The position numbers and the translations under genes are program-made. Under the pieces are notes generated by a model, which saw only the letters and a program-made list of their open reading frames with translations, had not been told where the DNA came from and made no database searches. Below are positions 26,641 to 36,028 of a stretch of DNA of 64,000 bases, in pieces; position 1 is the first letter of the stretch; each line of letters starts with the position of its first letter. Origin of the DNA: Arenibacter sp. ARW7G5Y1 (GTDB lineage: Bacteria; Bacteroidota; Bacteroidia; Flavobacteriales; Flavobacteriaceae); contig NZ_QJJZ01000003.1 of NCBI RefSeq assembly GCF_003201775.1, positions 310,001-374,000 of the forward strand. Reading direction: 5' to 3'.

Positions 26641-29067
26641 TTAATCGTTGTTTTCAAGCATCCCGACCAATTCCAAGCTATAGTTGTCCTTGGATTGGAT
26701 ATAGGCAAACTTTGAAATGGTCTCTGCTCCTAATTTTCTTTTTTCAAAGGCAGCGGTCATTCCAAATGGAATCTTTTTACATCCTATCTCCCCTGCCCGC
26801 TTAATGGTCTGGAATAATAGCTGACGATATATTTGGTGTACTTTAGCATATTCGTAGTCCATTCCAATAAAGGCAGGAACATAGCCTTTACCAATATTTT
26901 TATAACAGAACATTACCCCTACCATTAGTTCTCTTCCATCTTTGGAAAAAGCTGCCTTCAGTCTAAGAGTTATAAATTCCCAACCTGGATGATCGTTCAT
27001 GAGTTTGAATATTTTTTTAGGAAATGAAAAGGTGTTTAGCCCTAGATTGTTGTGTCTAACGTTCTCCAAAAGATTAAATAGATGGTCGTGCCCATGTGGG
27101 TCGATTTTATCCTTGACCTCTACCCTAAACCGCTCTTCATAAGCAGCGATATCTTTTCTAAAATGACTTCTGGAGCGTTTGGTTAGGTTTGAAATATAGG
27201 TTGAACTGTCTTGCCAATTTAGTTTGGTTATGATACTCGAATCTGGCATGGATACTTGTATAAAACCATGATTATGAAAAAAATCATGAAGTTTATCATC
27301 TTTGATAAAGTCTCTAAACACCAACATTTTGGTATTTAACTTATGGTCCAATGCCTCCAATGCATCCAACATCAGTAGTAAAGCTTCATGCCATAAGGCA
27401 TGCGAAGTATCCAAATACATGTGATTTCCTTCCGTAAACAAGGACCCCATTCCGAGAACATTTGATGTCATGAGATAGGGGTTCTGTTGTCTTGATTCCT
27501 CTACTTTCCGGGAGACCGATTCAGGGGCCAACATATCGTCCTTCCAAAGGGAGTAGGTAAAAAAAGTAGCCAGTACGGGTTTGTTCATTAGGTCTCGAAA
27601 AATATAATAGTGAAATCCCCAATTTTCTTCTTTCTTTTTGTTTTTCGAAAAAAGTGCTTCCAAAAATCGTAGCCCTTCCCAATCGAAAATACCGTATTCC
27701 CCTAATAAGGCATCCCAGCTATTTTTAGGTATTTTGGAAATACTATTGGTGTACTGAACTTTCAGATTATTCTTCAACTCTTTATCTATTTTTTTTATGT
27801 CAAGTGTTGGCAGTTTAAAAGCGGACCTTACCTTTTCGTCCGAGCTATAAGTTGCTTCCAGGGCACGGGGGTAATGATATTGCATGGCCTCTACTAAGCC
27901 TTTGATTTCTTCCTGTTGATTATGTCTTGAAATAGTGATACGTACACCGGTATTTTTTACTGGGACGGCGGGGAATAATCCCAAATTGACAAAATATCCT
28001 TCCTGCATCATCCGGTTTACAAAATTATAACCTGTTATTGGCATTCCGGTACCAATATAGAATACAGGTGAATTGTTCTTTTCAACCAGTGGGAGGTCCG
28101 ATTGTGCAAGGAGCATATTAAAATACGCTATACGCTCTTTGAGATCGGCCTGGAGGGAATAGATTTCTGGTGACAAGTGTATGTTGGCCGATGCAATGGC
28201 AGCTGCCACGGATGCCGGTTCCAATTGGGCAGAAAAAGTCAAGGGTCCTCCAAAATTTTTAATTTTCGCGTACATTTTGGCATTGGAGCACGTAAGTACG
28301 GAACCGCTTGCACCAAAAGTCTTGCTCAAAGTTCCAAAGAGTAAAATTTGTTCAGGAAGCTCCTTTAAATTATCCAGTACATATCCGGTTCCATTCTTTC
28401 CGATCCAACTCATACCGTGAACATCGTCAAAATAAAGGTGTAGTTGTGGATATTTATTACAAAGTTCTATTAGTTCCGCAATAGGTGAAACATCACCGAA
28501 CATGGAATATACTCCATCTGCCATATACCAGATTCTTCTATATTTCGATGAAAGCTTTCTAATCCTATCCTCCAACATTTCCAGATTGTTATGCCTGATC
28601 ATATCGATTGGAATGCTCCTGGCTTTTAGAAGTTTTACAGCACTTTGTACGCTCCAATGCACCTGATGATCTAGAACGATGGCATCCTGATCCGCAACGG
28701 CACTGGGTATGACCCCCAAATGTCCCAGGGTACTATTTTTAGTAATTATTATTGGGGTGGAATACATTTCGGTAAGCTTTTCTTCCAGAGTCCTGTACAA
28801 CGGATGTGAAATATAGGTTTTTGAAAGTGGGAATTGTGTGCCATATCGATTGATAGCGTCCATAGCGGCTTTTTTTAATCTTTGATCCTGTTCCAGGCCC
28901 AAATATCCGGTGGTTCCGAAGTGAAAAAGATTCCTTTGTCCAATGCGTATATGCCTACCGGTCAATCGGTCTCCCTCGGCATATAGATGTAGTACTCCCT
29001 GCCTTTTGGCATCGTTGAATACACTGTCTACAGTATCAAGAAAATTGTTGTGTTTTATCTTCGCCAT
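26641..29067 (-). CDS. Alpha-oxoamine synthase fused to a GNAT/FemAB-like acyltransferase
   Basis: An 808-residue fusion. Residues 1-~400 are an aminotransferase fold-type I alpha-oxoamine synthase (serine palmitoyltransferase/KBL/BioF family): FGTTGYLGLEQD at 50-61, ADGVYSMFGD at 183-192, DDVHGMSW at 214-221, and the PLP lysine K249 in FGTLSKTFGASG. Residues ~430-808 have no PLP motif; SYISNLTKRSRSHFRKDI-like spacing (about 640-660) and the ending PFGMTAAFEKRKLGAE fit a double GNAT or FemAB-like acyltransferase. So one chain could condense an acyl thioester with an amino acid and then N-acylate the product, as in sphingolipid or sulfonolipid synthesis. The substrates are unknown. Confidence 0.75.
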   Translation of the reverse strand: MAKIKHNNFLDTVDSVFNDAKRQGVLHLYAEGDRLTGRHIRIGQRNLFHFGTTGYLGLEQDQRLKKAAMDAINRYGTQFPLSKTYISHPLYRTLEEKLTEMYSTPIIITKNSTLGHLGVIPSAVADQDAIVLDHQVHWSVQSAVKLLKARSIPIDMIRHNNLEMLEDRIRKLSSKYRRIWYMADGVYSMFGDVSPIAELIELCNKYPQLHLYFDDVHGMSWIGKNGTGYVLDNLKELPEQILLFGTLSKTFGASGSVLTCSNAKMYAKIKNFGGPLTFSAQLEPASVAAAIASANIHLSPEIYSLQADLKERIAYFNMLLAQSDLPLVEKNNSPVFYIGTGMPITGYNFVNRMMQEGYFVNLGLFPAVPVKNTGVRITISRHNQQEEIKGLVEAMQYHYPRALEATYSSDEKVRSAFKLPTLDIKKIDKELKNNLKVQYTNSISKIPKNSWDALLGEYGIFDWEGLRFLEALFSKNKKKEENWGFHYYIFRDLMNKPVLATFFTYSLWKDDMLAPESVSRKVEESRQQNPYLMTSNVLGMGSLFTEGNHMYLDTSHALWHEALLLMLDALEALDHKLNTKMLVFRDFIKDDKLHDFFHNHGFIQVSMPDSSIITKLNWQDSSTYISNLTKRSRSHFRKDIAAYEERFRVEVKDKIDPHGHDHLFNLLENVRHNNLGLNTFSFPKKIFKLMNDHPGWEFITLRLKAAFSKDGRELMVGVMFCYKNIGKGYVPAFIGMDYEYAKVHQIYRQLLFQTIKRAGEIGCKKIPFGMTAAFEKRKLGAETISKFAYIQSKDNYSLELVGMLENND

Positions 29068-29290
29068 TTTTTGGCTCTTTTATAAGGTGACCTCTAAATA
29101 AACTGTTTTTTTAATATGTAAAGTACATATAATCAGCATTATAACACCACTAAAACCCCTTGTGGTACGAAATAAATCCCTTTTGGAACATTAATAATCC
29201 CTTAGAGATAAGTTCTATATTATTATATAGATAATCGTACAAAATTTGTATAAAAATTATTACTTTGAATTGCATTTTTGGAGAGTTACC

Positions 29291-29668
29291 ATGAAAAATA
29301 GTTTCGAAAATGAATATGCCGAGTATTGTATAGATAATGGAGTTGTCCTTTTTGTCTACAAACAAAATATTGCTATCGAATTGGCCGGAGCCATGGAAAT
29401 TGTGTCAGATCGTTTAAAACTGCAAAAGGGCAAGGCCTACCCTATTCTTTGTGATATAAGGGGTATTAAGGATATTAATAAGGATGCCAGAAGATATCTG
29501 GCTACCGAAGGCTCTTTGCTTACCAAAGCTGTGGCCTTTATTTCCGATACCCCCCTTTCCCAGATGCTGACCGATTTATACCTGATTGCCAACATACCTC
29601 CCATTCCCACCAAGGTAGTTAGCAATGAGTTGGAAGGGATGGAGTTTCTTTTGGAATTTATTGAATGA
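29291..29668 (+). CDS. Small STAS/SpoIIAA-like protein (DUF7793-like)
   Basis: A 125-residue soluble protein. An N-terminal strand pair (YAEYCIDNGVVLFVYKQ) leads to IAIELAGAMEIVSDRLKLQKGKAYPILCDIRGIKDINKDARRYL-type alternation of helices and strands, in the manner of STAS/SpoIIAA-like folds; the DIRG segment matches the position of the STAS phosphoacceptor loop but has no conserved Ser. I place it with DUF7793 from memory. The ATG at 29291 is preceded by GGAGAG. It is 77 bp upstream of the PAS/AraC regulator on the same strand, so a signalling pair is likely. Confidence 0.65.
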   Translation: MKNSFENEYAEYCIDNGVVLFVYKQNIAIELAGAMEIVSDRLKLQKGKAYPILCDIRGIKDINKDARRYLATEGSLLTKAVAFISDTPLSQMLTDLYLIANIPPIPTKVVSNELEGMEFLLEFIE

Positions 29669-29745
29669 ATGGACAAGCTGCATAATAACAAAATCCAAGA
29701 TCCATAATTGAAGTGTTTTAATGTAGTAACATAGCCTGTGAATCC

Positions 29746-30699
29746 ATGGAGAACCTAACTTATAACAATAGGCTTAACAAAGTTTTTCAACTGTTGATAG
29801 AAATATCAAGGGGCAACTTTTCCTATCGCTTGGAAAGGACCGATAAGCAGGACGAATTAGAGGCTCTCTCTGCCATCGTGAATATTGTTGCTGAAGAAAT
29901 AAAGGATTCCTTTCTGCACCAAGGGTATGTTAATATGCACGACTCCTATATGCACTTGGTGCAAATGATTTTTTTCTTGGATAAGAACTTTAGAATGGTC
30001 TATATCAACCAAGATGTCACCAAATTATTGCACTGGAAAAAAATAGAGCTCCTAGATCTTCCCTTAGTAAATCTTCTTGAAAAAGAATCGATAAAAAAAT
30101 GGGTCAATTTTACCAAGGCTCTTAAATCCGACCAAGCTTTTGAAAAAAATATGCGACTGGTATTTAGGACCAAATCGGATTTACAGCTTCCTGCGTACTG
30201 TAAGATTGTTAACCTGCCCCAAAAGGGTTATTCCACGCCCAGTTATATGCTAATATCTTCGGATATTGTTAGAAACACCGAAATACAGGAAAGAAAATTG
30301 CAATCCAAAATCTTAAAACAAATACGACGCCCCAGACCCAAACATCTTATTGAAGAAAAGTCTTTTCTAAATGTATCGGATTTGGAAACTTTCAGGGCTA
30401 TAGGAACCTATCTCAAAAACAACCTTGACAAAAACGCCCCGTCCCTGAAGGAGTTGGCCCATGAATTTGGCACCAATGAATATAAACTTAAAAGGGGGTT
30501 CAAGGAGTTGTTTGGGATGACTGTGTTTCAGTTTCTCAAAAATGAGCGACTGAGGAATGCCCATATATGGGTGAAGGGTTCCAATGAACCGTTTAAGCGG
30601 ATCGCAAGGCAAAATGGATTTAAAAACGCCACCCATTTTTCACGTGAATTCAAGGCCAGGTATGGATATACGCCTAGAGATCTAAGGGCCAACTCCTGA
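29746..30699 (+). CDS. PAS-domain AraC-family transcriptional regulator
   Basis: A 317-residue protein with three parts. Residues ~10-55 resemble a HAMP-type coiled helix (RGNFSYRLERTDKQDELEALSAIVN) without a membrane segment. Residues ~65-175 form a PAS domain (FFLDKNFRMVYINQDVTKLLHWKK). Residues ~220-317 are an AraC HTH pair, with PSLKELAHEFGTNEYKLKRGFKELFG and FKNATHFSREFKARYGYTPRDLR. It is a cytoplasmic sensor-regulator. By position it probably controls the following MauE and DUF6520 genes and perhaps the facing M16-SusD-SusC operon. Confidence 0.85.
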   Translation: MENLTYNNRLNKVFQLLIEISRGNFSYRLERTDKQDELEALSAIVNIVAEEIKDSFLHQGYVNMHDSYMHLVQMIFFLDKNFRMVYINQDVTKLLHWKKIELLDLPLVNLLEKESIKKWVNFTKALKSDQAFEKNMRLVFRTKSDLQLPAYCKIVNLPQKGYSTPSYMLISSDIVRNTEIQERKLQSKILKQIRRPRPKHLIEEKSFLNVSDLETFRAIGTYLKNNLDKNAPSLKELAHEFGTNEYKLKRGFKELFGMTVFQFLKNERLRNAHIWVKGSNEPFKRIARQNGFKNATHFSREFKARYGYTPRDLRANS

Positions 30700-30805
30700 C
30701 CTCAATATTATAAAAACAAATCCTTTTCAGAACAGTTATTATCCCAGAGAGATAAATCGACCACCTTACTTTTATACCATTCAATATCAAAACGATACAA
30801 ATGAT

Positions 30806-31276
30806 ATGAAATGGCATCAAAAACATAGCACAGTAATTTTAGAAGCCATTGCCCTGCTTTTTATTATTCTATTCGCTTATGCCGGACTTACTAAGTTAAT
30901 GGAAGGGCATTTGTTCTATGACAACATCAGGAATTCACCAGTACTTGGGGGCAAGGCCATGGCCTCTTTGGCCGCTTGGGTCATACCCCTATCGGAACTT
31001 ACCGTTGCCGTGTTGTTGGTCTGGCGCAGAACCCGGATGATTGGATTATATGGAGCACTGGGCCTTATGCTGTTATTTACAGGTTATACCGTTGCCATTG
31101 TGTTTTTTGCCCCTTATAGGCCCTGTTCCTGTGGAGGTGTTATCTCGCTATTGACCTGGGAACAGCATTTGGTATTTAATCTGGTATTGCTTCTTTTGGC
31201 CATGATGGCCATATCATCCTCCCTCAAAAAAAACACCATGGGACAAGATCCATCAAGGACCATGGAACCGAAATGA
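30806..31276 (+). CDS. MauE/DoxX-family redox-associated membrane protein
   Basis: A 156-residue protein with four transmembrane helices (about 14-31, 52-74, 78-104, 122-140). The loop after the third helix carries C107-S-C109-G-G, the two-cysteine motif of MauE-like proteins; MauE proper is needed to form disulfides in methylamine dehydrogenase. No mau gene is here. The nearby substrate candidate is the two-cysteine exported protein 105 bp downstream. The gene starts at the ATG at 30806; an ATG at 30801 is out of frame. Confidence 0.8.
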   Translation: MKWHQKHSTVILEAIALLFIILFAYAGLTKLMEGHLFYDNIRNSPVLGGKAMASLAAWVIPLSELTVAVLLVWRRTRMIGLYGALGLMLLFTGYTVAIVFFAPYRPCSCGGVISLLTWEQHLVFNLVLLLLAMMAISSSLKKNTMGQDPSRTMEPK

Positions 31277-31381
31277 AAATATAAAATGATAAAAATATTT
31301 TGTTGCGCAGCAAGAGCAGGGGGAAGACCGAAAACCTGGACAATAGAGTAGGCGCTTATTATTAATTAAAATTATATTATC

Positions 31382-31693
31382 ATGAAAAAGTTGAAATTGA
31401 TATTACCGATGTTGGCATTTATTTTTGCCATTGCACTGTCGTTTGCATTTGTGGACAAATCAGCGGACAAGGACTATTACGCCACCAAGTACATTGAGGT
31501 CCCTGGTGGTTGGGCCACAATTGAGGTCAATTGTCATGCGGGAAGTTTGGATTGTAGTGTAAAATTTTCCGGAGCACCATCCATGACCTTTCCTGTCTAT
31601 GATCAAAAGGATACCGATTATCCGACCGATGGAAATGGCGAATTGATAACCATTACCGGTTCTGTTCCAAGTCCCGATGACCCAGAATTGTAG
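31382..31693 (+). CDS. Small exported DUF6520-family protein
   Basis: A 103-residue secreted protein: the signal peptide MKKLKLILPMLAFIFAIALSFA is followed by a mature part of about 80 residues with C51 and C58 (C-x6-C) and an acidic, Pro-rich tail. I recognise the N-terminus and size as DUF6520. Function is unknown. It lies after the MauE-like gene, whose cysteine pair could oxidise this protein. A strong hairpin terminator ends the unit. Confidence 0.7.
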   Translation: MKKLKLILPMLAFIFAIALSFAFVDKSADKDYYATKYIEVPGGWATIEVNCHAGSLDCSVKFSGAPSMTFPVYDQKDTDYPTDGNGELITITGSVPSPDDPEL

Positions 31694-31700
31694 TGAACAA

Positions 31701-31731
31701 ACCATAGGAGCGAAAAATTCGCTCCTATGGT
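31701..31731. terminator. Terminator between convergent DUF6520 and M16 genes
   Basis: ACCATAGGAGCGAA-AAA-TTCGCTCCTATGGT is a perfect 14-bp stem with a 3-nt loop, followed by TCTATTCTT. It lies between converging genes and may act in both directions. Confidence 0.85.
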
Positions 31732-31750
31732 CTATTCTTAATCCAAAGTA

Positions 31751-34603
31751 CTATCGATCTCCCATTTGGTCCGATAGCATTATAAATTGAAAGGGTTTGA
31801 CCGTCAATAAATTTTGGGCAGTATTTTTGATATCTTCCGGGGAAAGGGATTTGATGAACTTCTGTTCATCCTCTATACTTGACCAGGGTTCCCCATATCT
31901 ATAAAATGCATGGATTTTCTTGGAGATCCATTTATTATTTTGTATTTCGTTCTCCGAATATTCCATCATATTTTTAATAAACCGCTCCCATAATCCAGGA
32001 TCTACCAAATTGTTTTTGTAATGTTCCACTACTTGCCTGGTATCATTGATCAATCTATCCATATTTTCTGGATGACAACTAAACTCAATAAAGATCTCAT
32101 TAAAAGGACGCATCGGATCAAGATTACTTGTAAGCGATATATCATAAAGTCCACCTTCCTTGGAATTAAACCGTAGGTGTTGCTTTGCCGAAAAATCCAT
32201 CATCCAAGCCAATAACCTAATTTTAATATCCTCTTTCCAGTCACTATTATCGGAATTCCTATTTGAAACATGGACCAACTTTACTTTTGATGCTTTTATA
32301 TATTCCTGTGGGGAAAGATGTATTGAACGGGGACTTGGTAAGCTACCCTGTTTTATTGCTATGGAACTATCGCACTTTTTTGACTGTTCCACTATTGGCA
32401 GATTACCTAAATATTTCCGACTTAGGGCCAGTACCTTTTCTTCTGAAAAATCTCCTATGAATACAAATGTAAAGTTGGTAGGAGAGCCAAAAATATCCCG
32501 GTAGATTTCATATGCACGGTCCAAGTTGGTTTTAGAGACACCTTCAAGGATATTTTCCCTATTGGGAAATAATGTGTAATCGCCCAAGATCGATTTAATG
32601 TCTCCCATGAAGTCACTTTCATTGGCTTTCTTCATTGCTATGGATGAAGTGGCGTTCAATTTCCAATCCTTAAAGGCCAGGCTATTTTTATTAGGTTCCA
32701 TAAAATAGAGATATACCAATTTTAGTGCCATTTCCAGATCCTCGACTGAAAGGTAACCCGTTATTCCGGCTTCATTATAATTTATATAGGGCATAACTTT
32801 CCCACCAAACCCCTTTTCAGAAAATAATCTTTTTAGATCAAACTTGTTCAGTCCCCCCACTCCTGAATTTTTCACTATTTCAACAGAATTTAAGGCCGAA
32901 AAGTAATCCGTCTTTGGATAACAGCTTATACCTTTAGGGGTGAAGCCATGAAGGCTTATCCCAGCGGCTTTTTGGGTATTTGGGCCCAACGGGTTCATAA
33001 CTATGCGAACACCATTGCCCAATACGTATTCTGTCGTTTTCGGTATGGGATGGGCTGTTTTTAATATAGAGGTAGTTTTTAAGCCTTTCTGGATGGACAA
33101 GGGCATAAGGGCTGTTGGCGAAATTGGCGGACTATACATCCGAACAGGTAATTTAGAGGCCTCGGCAATCCAGCCCCTGACAGTATTTTCCGAATAGGAC
33201 AATACAGGATGGCCGGAAGGGGCCAACATTAGTATATCTATTTCCCTTGGTCCGGTCTTAATACCCTCCGTTACAAAATTATTAAGTTCCTCCAAGGTCA
33301 GATCGTTTATCAGGTTACGTAAAATCGACTTTTTATTGGGAGGCAAAACTTTGCCATAGATAAAATTATCCAGGATATCATCCATCCAATAGGCCACTTT
33401 CGTGGTATCCTTTTTGTTCAGGGCAACCAGATATTTTCTTTTACATTCCTCAAATTCTTGTGCTGTAAAGCCATAGACCTTGAGTTGCCGCAACAATCGC
33501 ATCGACTTTAAAATTGCTTCTTTCCCAAGCCCTCCTTCGATTCTAATGCGCAGAAACAACCCTAGGGAAGACGGAATTGAATAACCCGGAAAAACCTTAT
33601 ACGTGGACGCGTAAACCTCATTATCCGTTTTGAACCTGTCCATGAGCATGGTCAATAAAAGTGACCTTTTCTGCTCGTTTTGCAAAACTTCCAGTCCTTG
33701 TTCTTCGCTATCCTTTCCCTGTCTCATATATAAGCGTAGATTTACGGCCTGGTTTTTGGAACCTTCTTTCATGTAGGTTAACTCTTTGGATATAAACTGC
33801 GGGGACGAATTTCTATAATCACTATAATCTTTATTGGGGGAACGTGGATCCCTGACCTTTTTGCTCCTTGAAAATTTGTCCGTGATTTCCTTTTCCAGAG
33901 CACCAATGTCCCGGATATCCCCCACTACTACAATGGCCATTAGATCTGGACGGTACCAGTCGTTGTAGTATCGCAGGAGGGGTTCATAGGGAAAGGAATG
34001 GATGTAATCCGCATAATCTTTTGGACGTTGCGCACCTCTTCCCAACATAGCACTTTCCATACCCACCAAGATCGATTTGGCATCAAATCCGCCCCTCGTC
34101 ACTATTTCATTTAATATTACGGAACGCTCACTATCGATATATTCCTTTTTAAGGTCCAAATCCCAGATAATATCCTGTAAAAGTTGAAATGCGATCCGCC
34201 TTTCTTTATCGGTCCCGACCTTTTGGATCAAATAGTTGGAGAAATCAAAGGAAGTGTTGCCATTGATCTGGCCTATATCAAAACCGGCATCGTGGGCCTT
34301 GGCTATGGTCATATTCCTACCTGCCTTGAAAGCTATGTGCTCTATAAAATGGTCCAATTCATATTGATCGGGATCCTGATTTGCGGACCCGGCCCTGATA
34401 AGCAGGCGTATTTCCATTTCTGAAGAACCGGAACCCGTCGGTTTTATATAATAGGTCAGTCCATTGGACAATTCCCCTTTACGTATACCGGGATCCAGAC
34501 CAATCTTATCCTGTTGCACAGAAGGATACATAATAATGGGGACCCAAATAAAAATGGTATACAGAAAGAGTGATATTGTATGTTTTATGGTTTGATTTTT
34601 CAT
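31751..34603 (-). CDS. M16 family zinc metallopeptidase (insulinase/PqqL-like)
   Basis: A 950-residue exported peptidase with an N-terminal membrane signal (about 8-27). The inverted zinc motif HFIEH is H85-x-x-E88-H89, with the third ligand E166 in SVILNEIV, 77 residues on. Two M16 halves are present: the active N-terminal one (about 35-250) and a second repeat from about 520, whose zinc site is absent, as is normal for clamshell M16 enzymes. Such enzymes degrade peptides up to a few kDa in the periplasm. It is the last gene of a minus-strand operon behind SusC and SusD, 17 bp after susD. Confidence 0.9.
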   Translation of the reverse strand: MKNQTIKHTISLFLYTIFIWVPIIMYPSVQQDKIGLDPGIRKGELSNGLTYYIKPTGSGSSEMEIRLLIRAGSANQDPDQYELDHFIEHIAFKAGRNMTIAKAHDAGFDIGQINGNTSFDFSNYLIQKVGTDKERRIAFQLLQDIIWDLDLKKEYIDSERSVILNEIVTRGGFDAKSILVGMESAMLGRGAQRPKDYADYIHSFPYEPLLRYYNDWYRPDLMAIVVVGDIRDIGALEKEITDKFSRSKKVRDPRSPNKDYSDYRNSSPQFISKELTYMKEGSKNQAVNLRLYMRQGKDSEEQGLEVLQNEQKRSLLLTMLMDRFKTDNEVYASTYKVFPGYSIPSSLGLFLRIRIEGGLGKEAILKSMRLLRQLKVYGFTAQEFEECKRKYLVALNKKDTTKVAYWMDDILDNFIYGKVLPPNKKSILRNLINDLTLEELNNFVTEGIKTGPREIDILMLAPSGHPVLSYSENTVRGWIAEASKLPVRMYSPPISPTALMPLSIQKGLKTTSILKTAHPIPKTTEYVLGNGVRIVMNPLGPNTQKAAGISLHGFTPKGISCYPKTDYFSALNSVEIVKNSGVGGLNKFDLKRLFSEKGFGGKVMPYINYNEAGITGYLSVEDLEMALKLVYLYFMEPNKNSLAFKDWKLNATSSIAMKKANESDFMGDIKSILGDYTLFPNRENILEGVSKTNLDRAYEIYRDIFGSPTNFTFVFIGDFSEEKVLALSRKYLGNLPIVEQSKKCDSSIAIKQGSLPSPRSIHLSPQEYIKASKVKLVHVSNRNSDNSDWKEDIKIRLLAWMMDFSAKQHLRFNSKEGGLYDISLTSNLDPMRPFNEIFIEFSCHPENMDRLINDTRQVVEHYKNNLVDPGLWERFIKNMMEYSENEIQNNKWISKKIHAFYRYGEPWSSIEDEQKFIKSLSPEDIKNTAQNLLTVKPFQFIMLSDQMGDR

Positions 34604-34620
34604 TACAGGCCTATTGAGGA

Positions 34621-36018
34621 TTAATAACCATTATTTTGTGTCAGTGAAGGGTTTTTGTCGATTTCTGTTTCCGGTATTGGATAAAGTACATCGGTATCCT
34701 GCCATAACGGTTTTTTTATGCCCAATACCTTTGAAACCGATCCCGTACGCTTTAGATCCAGCCATCGGTGGCCCCATTCCGTAAACAGTTCCCTGCGGCG
34801 CTCCAAGTGAATGGAATCCAATAGGGCCGCCCTGTTTATTCCAGGGTCTATTATCGATAGCGGTACAAGGTGGGCACGTGTCCTTATTTTATCCAGGTCC
34901 GCAATGGCCCCGGGCAAATTATCCTGATGCGCCCTGGCTTCGGCCCTTATCAGATATTGTTCCGCCAATCTCAGTACCATGGAGTATTCCGTTATTACAT
35001 TCGCACTGTTTACTTTATATTTGAAAGGATAGTGATACACTCCATCTTCGGTGTCCAGTTTTCCTATCCAATGTTCCATTCTAAGGTCCTCATCGGCAAA
35101 GGACCCCATTAGATCAGTGGTCAATGCAACAGGTTTTTGGGAATTGGGCGGAGGACTTGTCAGGATCAGGATACGGCCCTCGTTGGTAACAAAACTGAGA
35201 CTTCTCCCGGCGGGGGTTATCTGCCAAATGGCCTCTTTGCTATTGGCCAGGAAAATGTCGTCAAGATGGTCCAAAAGCGTAAAGTTCTCCGTACTGCCAA
35301 TGATTTCGGTACTATGGTTTTCGGCTTTTTCCCAATTTTCCAAATAGAGGTGGACCCTTGCCAAAAGGGCCTGAGCCGTAAACCTATTGGCACGCCATCT
35401 TTCCCCTTCCCCATAGGAATCGCCAAGGACATGTATGGAACTTTCCAGATCAGTGGTCATGGCACTGTAAATATCCTCTATACTGGATCTGGGTGCCATC
35501 GCATTCTGTCGGTAATCCGAAGATTGTACCAAGGGTACCTCTCCGTACAGGTTGACCAGGTAGAAATAGGCAAAAGCCCTGACGAATTGTACTTCTCCCA
35601 TCAATCTATCCCTAGTTTTATTCGATACCCCGCTATATGTATCAAGTCCATCCAGTACAGCATTGCACATATATATAATATTATAGGCGCTGGACCATAG
35701 GGTCTGGTTATAGGCGTTATCGGATATTATTTCGGATTCTTGAAATTCCGACATTTCCTGATTTAGAGTGATGGTACGAAGATTATCCGCGGACAGGTCT
35801 CCCAGAAGGGTCACGGAACGAAATCCACCATTGGAAAACCCATCTAGATTGTACAGTTCATTATATATGCCCATCACAGCAGCATTGGCGGTTTCGTCAC
35901 TTCCAAACACGGTTTCACTGCTTATTTTATTATCGGGAAGGTCAACATCCACAAATTCTTCGCATGCAGTATGCAGAAGGCAGATACTAAGTACTATGAT
36001 ATACCATTTATGTTTCAT
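34621..36018 (-). CDS. RagB/SusD family outer-membrane nutrient-binding lipoprotein
   Basis: A 465-residue lipoprotein (lipobox ending at C19: LSICLLHTAC). The SusD fold is visible as the TPR-like N-terminus (AVMGIYNELYNLDG; RDRLMGEVQFVRAFAYFYLVNLYGEVPL) and the C-terminal SusD/RagB segment with RLAEQYLIRAEARAHQDNLPGAIADLDKIRTRA and ERRRELFTEWGHRWLDLKRTG. It binds substrate at the cell surface and feeds the SusC-like channel. It starts 10 bp after the SusC gene's stop. The linked M16 peptidase suggests a peptide substrate, not a glycan. Confidence 0.9.
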   Translation of the reverse strand: MKHKWYIIVLSICLLHTACEEFVDVDLPDNKISSETVFGSDETANAAVMGIYNELYNLDGFSNGGFRSVTLLGDLSADNLRTITLNQEMSEFQESEIISDNAYNQTLWSSAYNIIYMCNAVLDGLDTYSGVSNKTRDRLMGEVQFVRAFAYFYLVNLYGEVPLVQSSDYRQNAMAPRSSIEDIYSAMTTDLESSIHVLGDSYGEGERWRANRFTAQALLARVHLYLENWEKAENHSTEIIGSTENFTLLDHLDDIFLANSKEAIWQITPAGRSLSFVTNEGRILILTSPPPNSQKPVALTTDLMGSFADEDLRMEHWIGKLDTEDGVYHYPFKYKVNSANVITEYSMVLRLAEQYLIRAEARAHQDNLPGAIADLDKIRTRAHLVPLSIIDPGINRAALLDSIHLERRRELFTEWGHRWLDLKRTGSVSKVLGIKKPLWQDTDVLYPIPETEIDKNPSLTQNNGY

Positions 36019-36028
36019 ATTATCGGTT

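Noticed and set aside
26641..29067. Simple BioF (biotin synthesis) gene
   Set aside because: The chain is about twice the length of BioF, and no bio genes are near.
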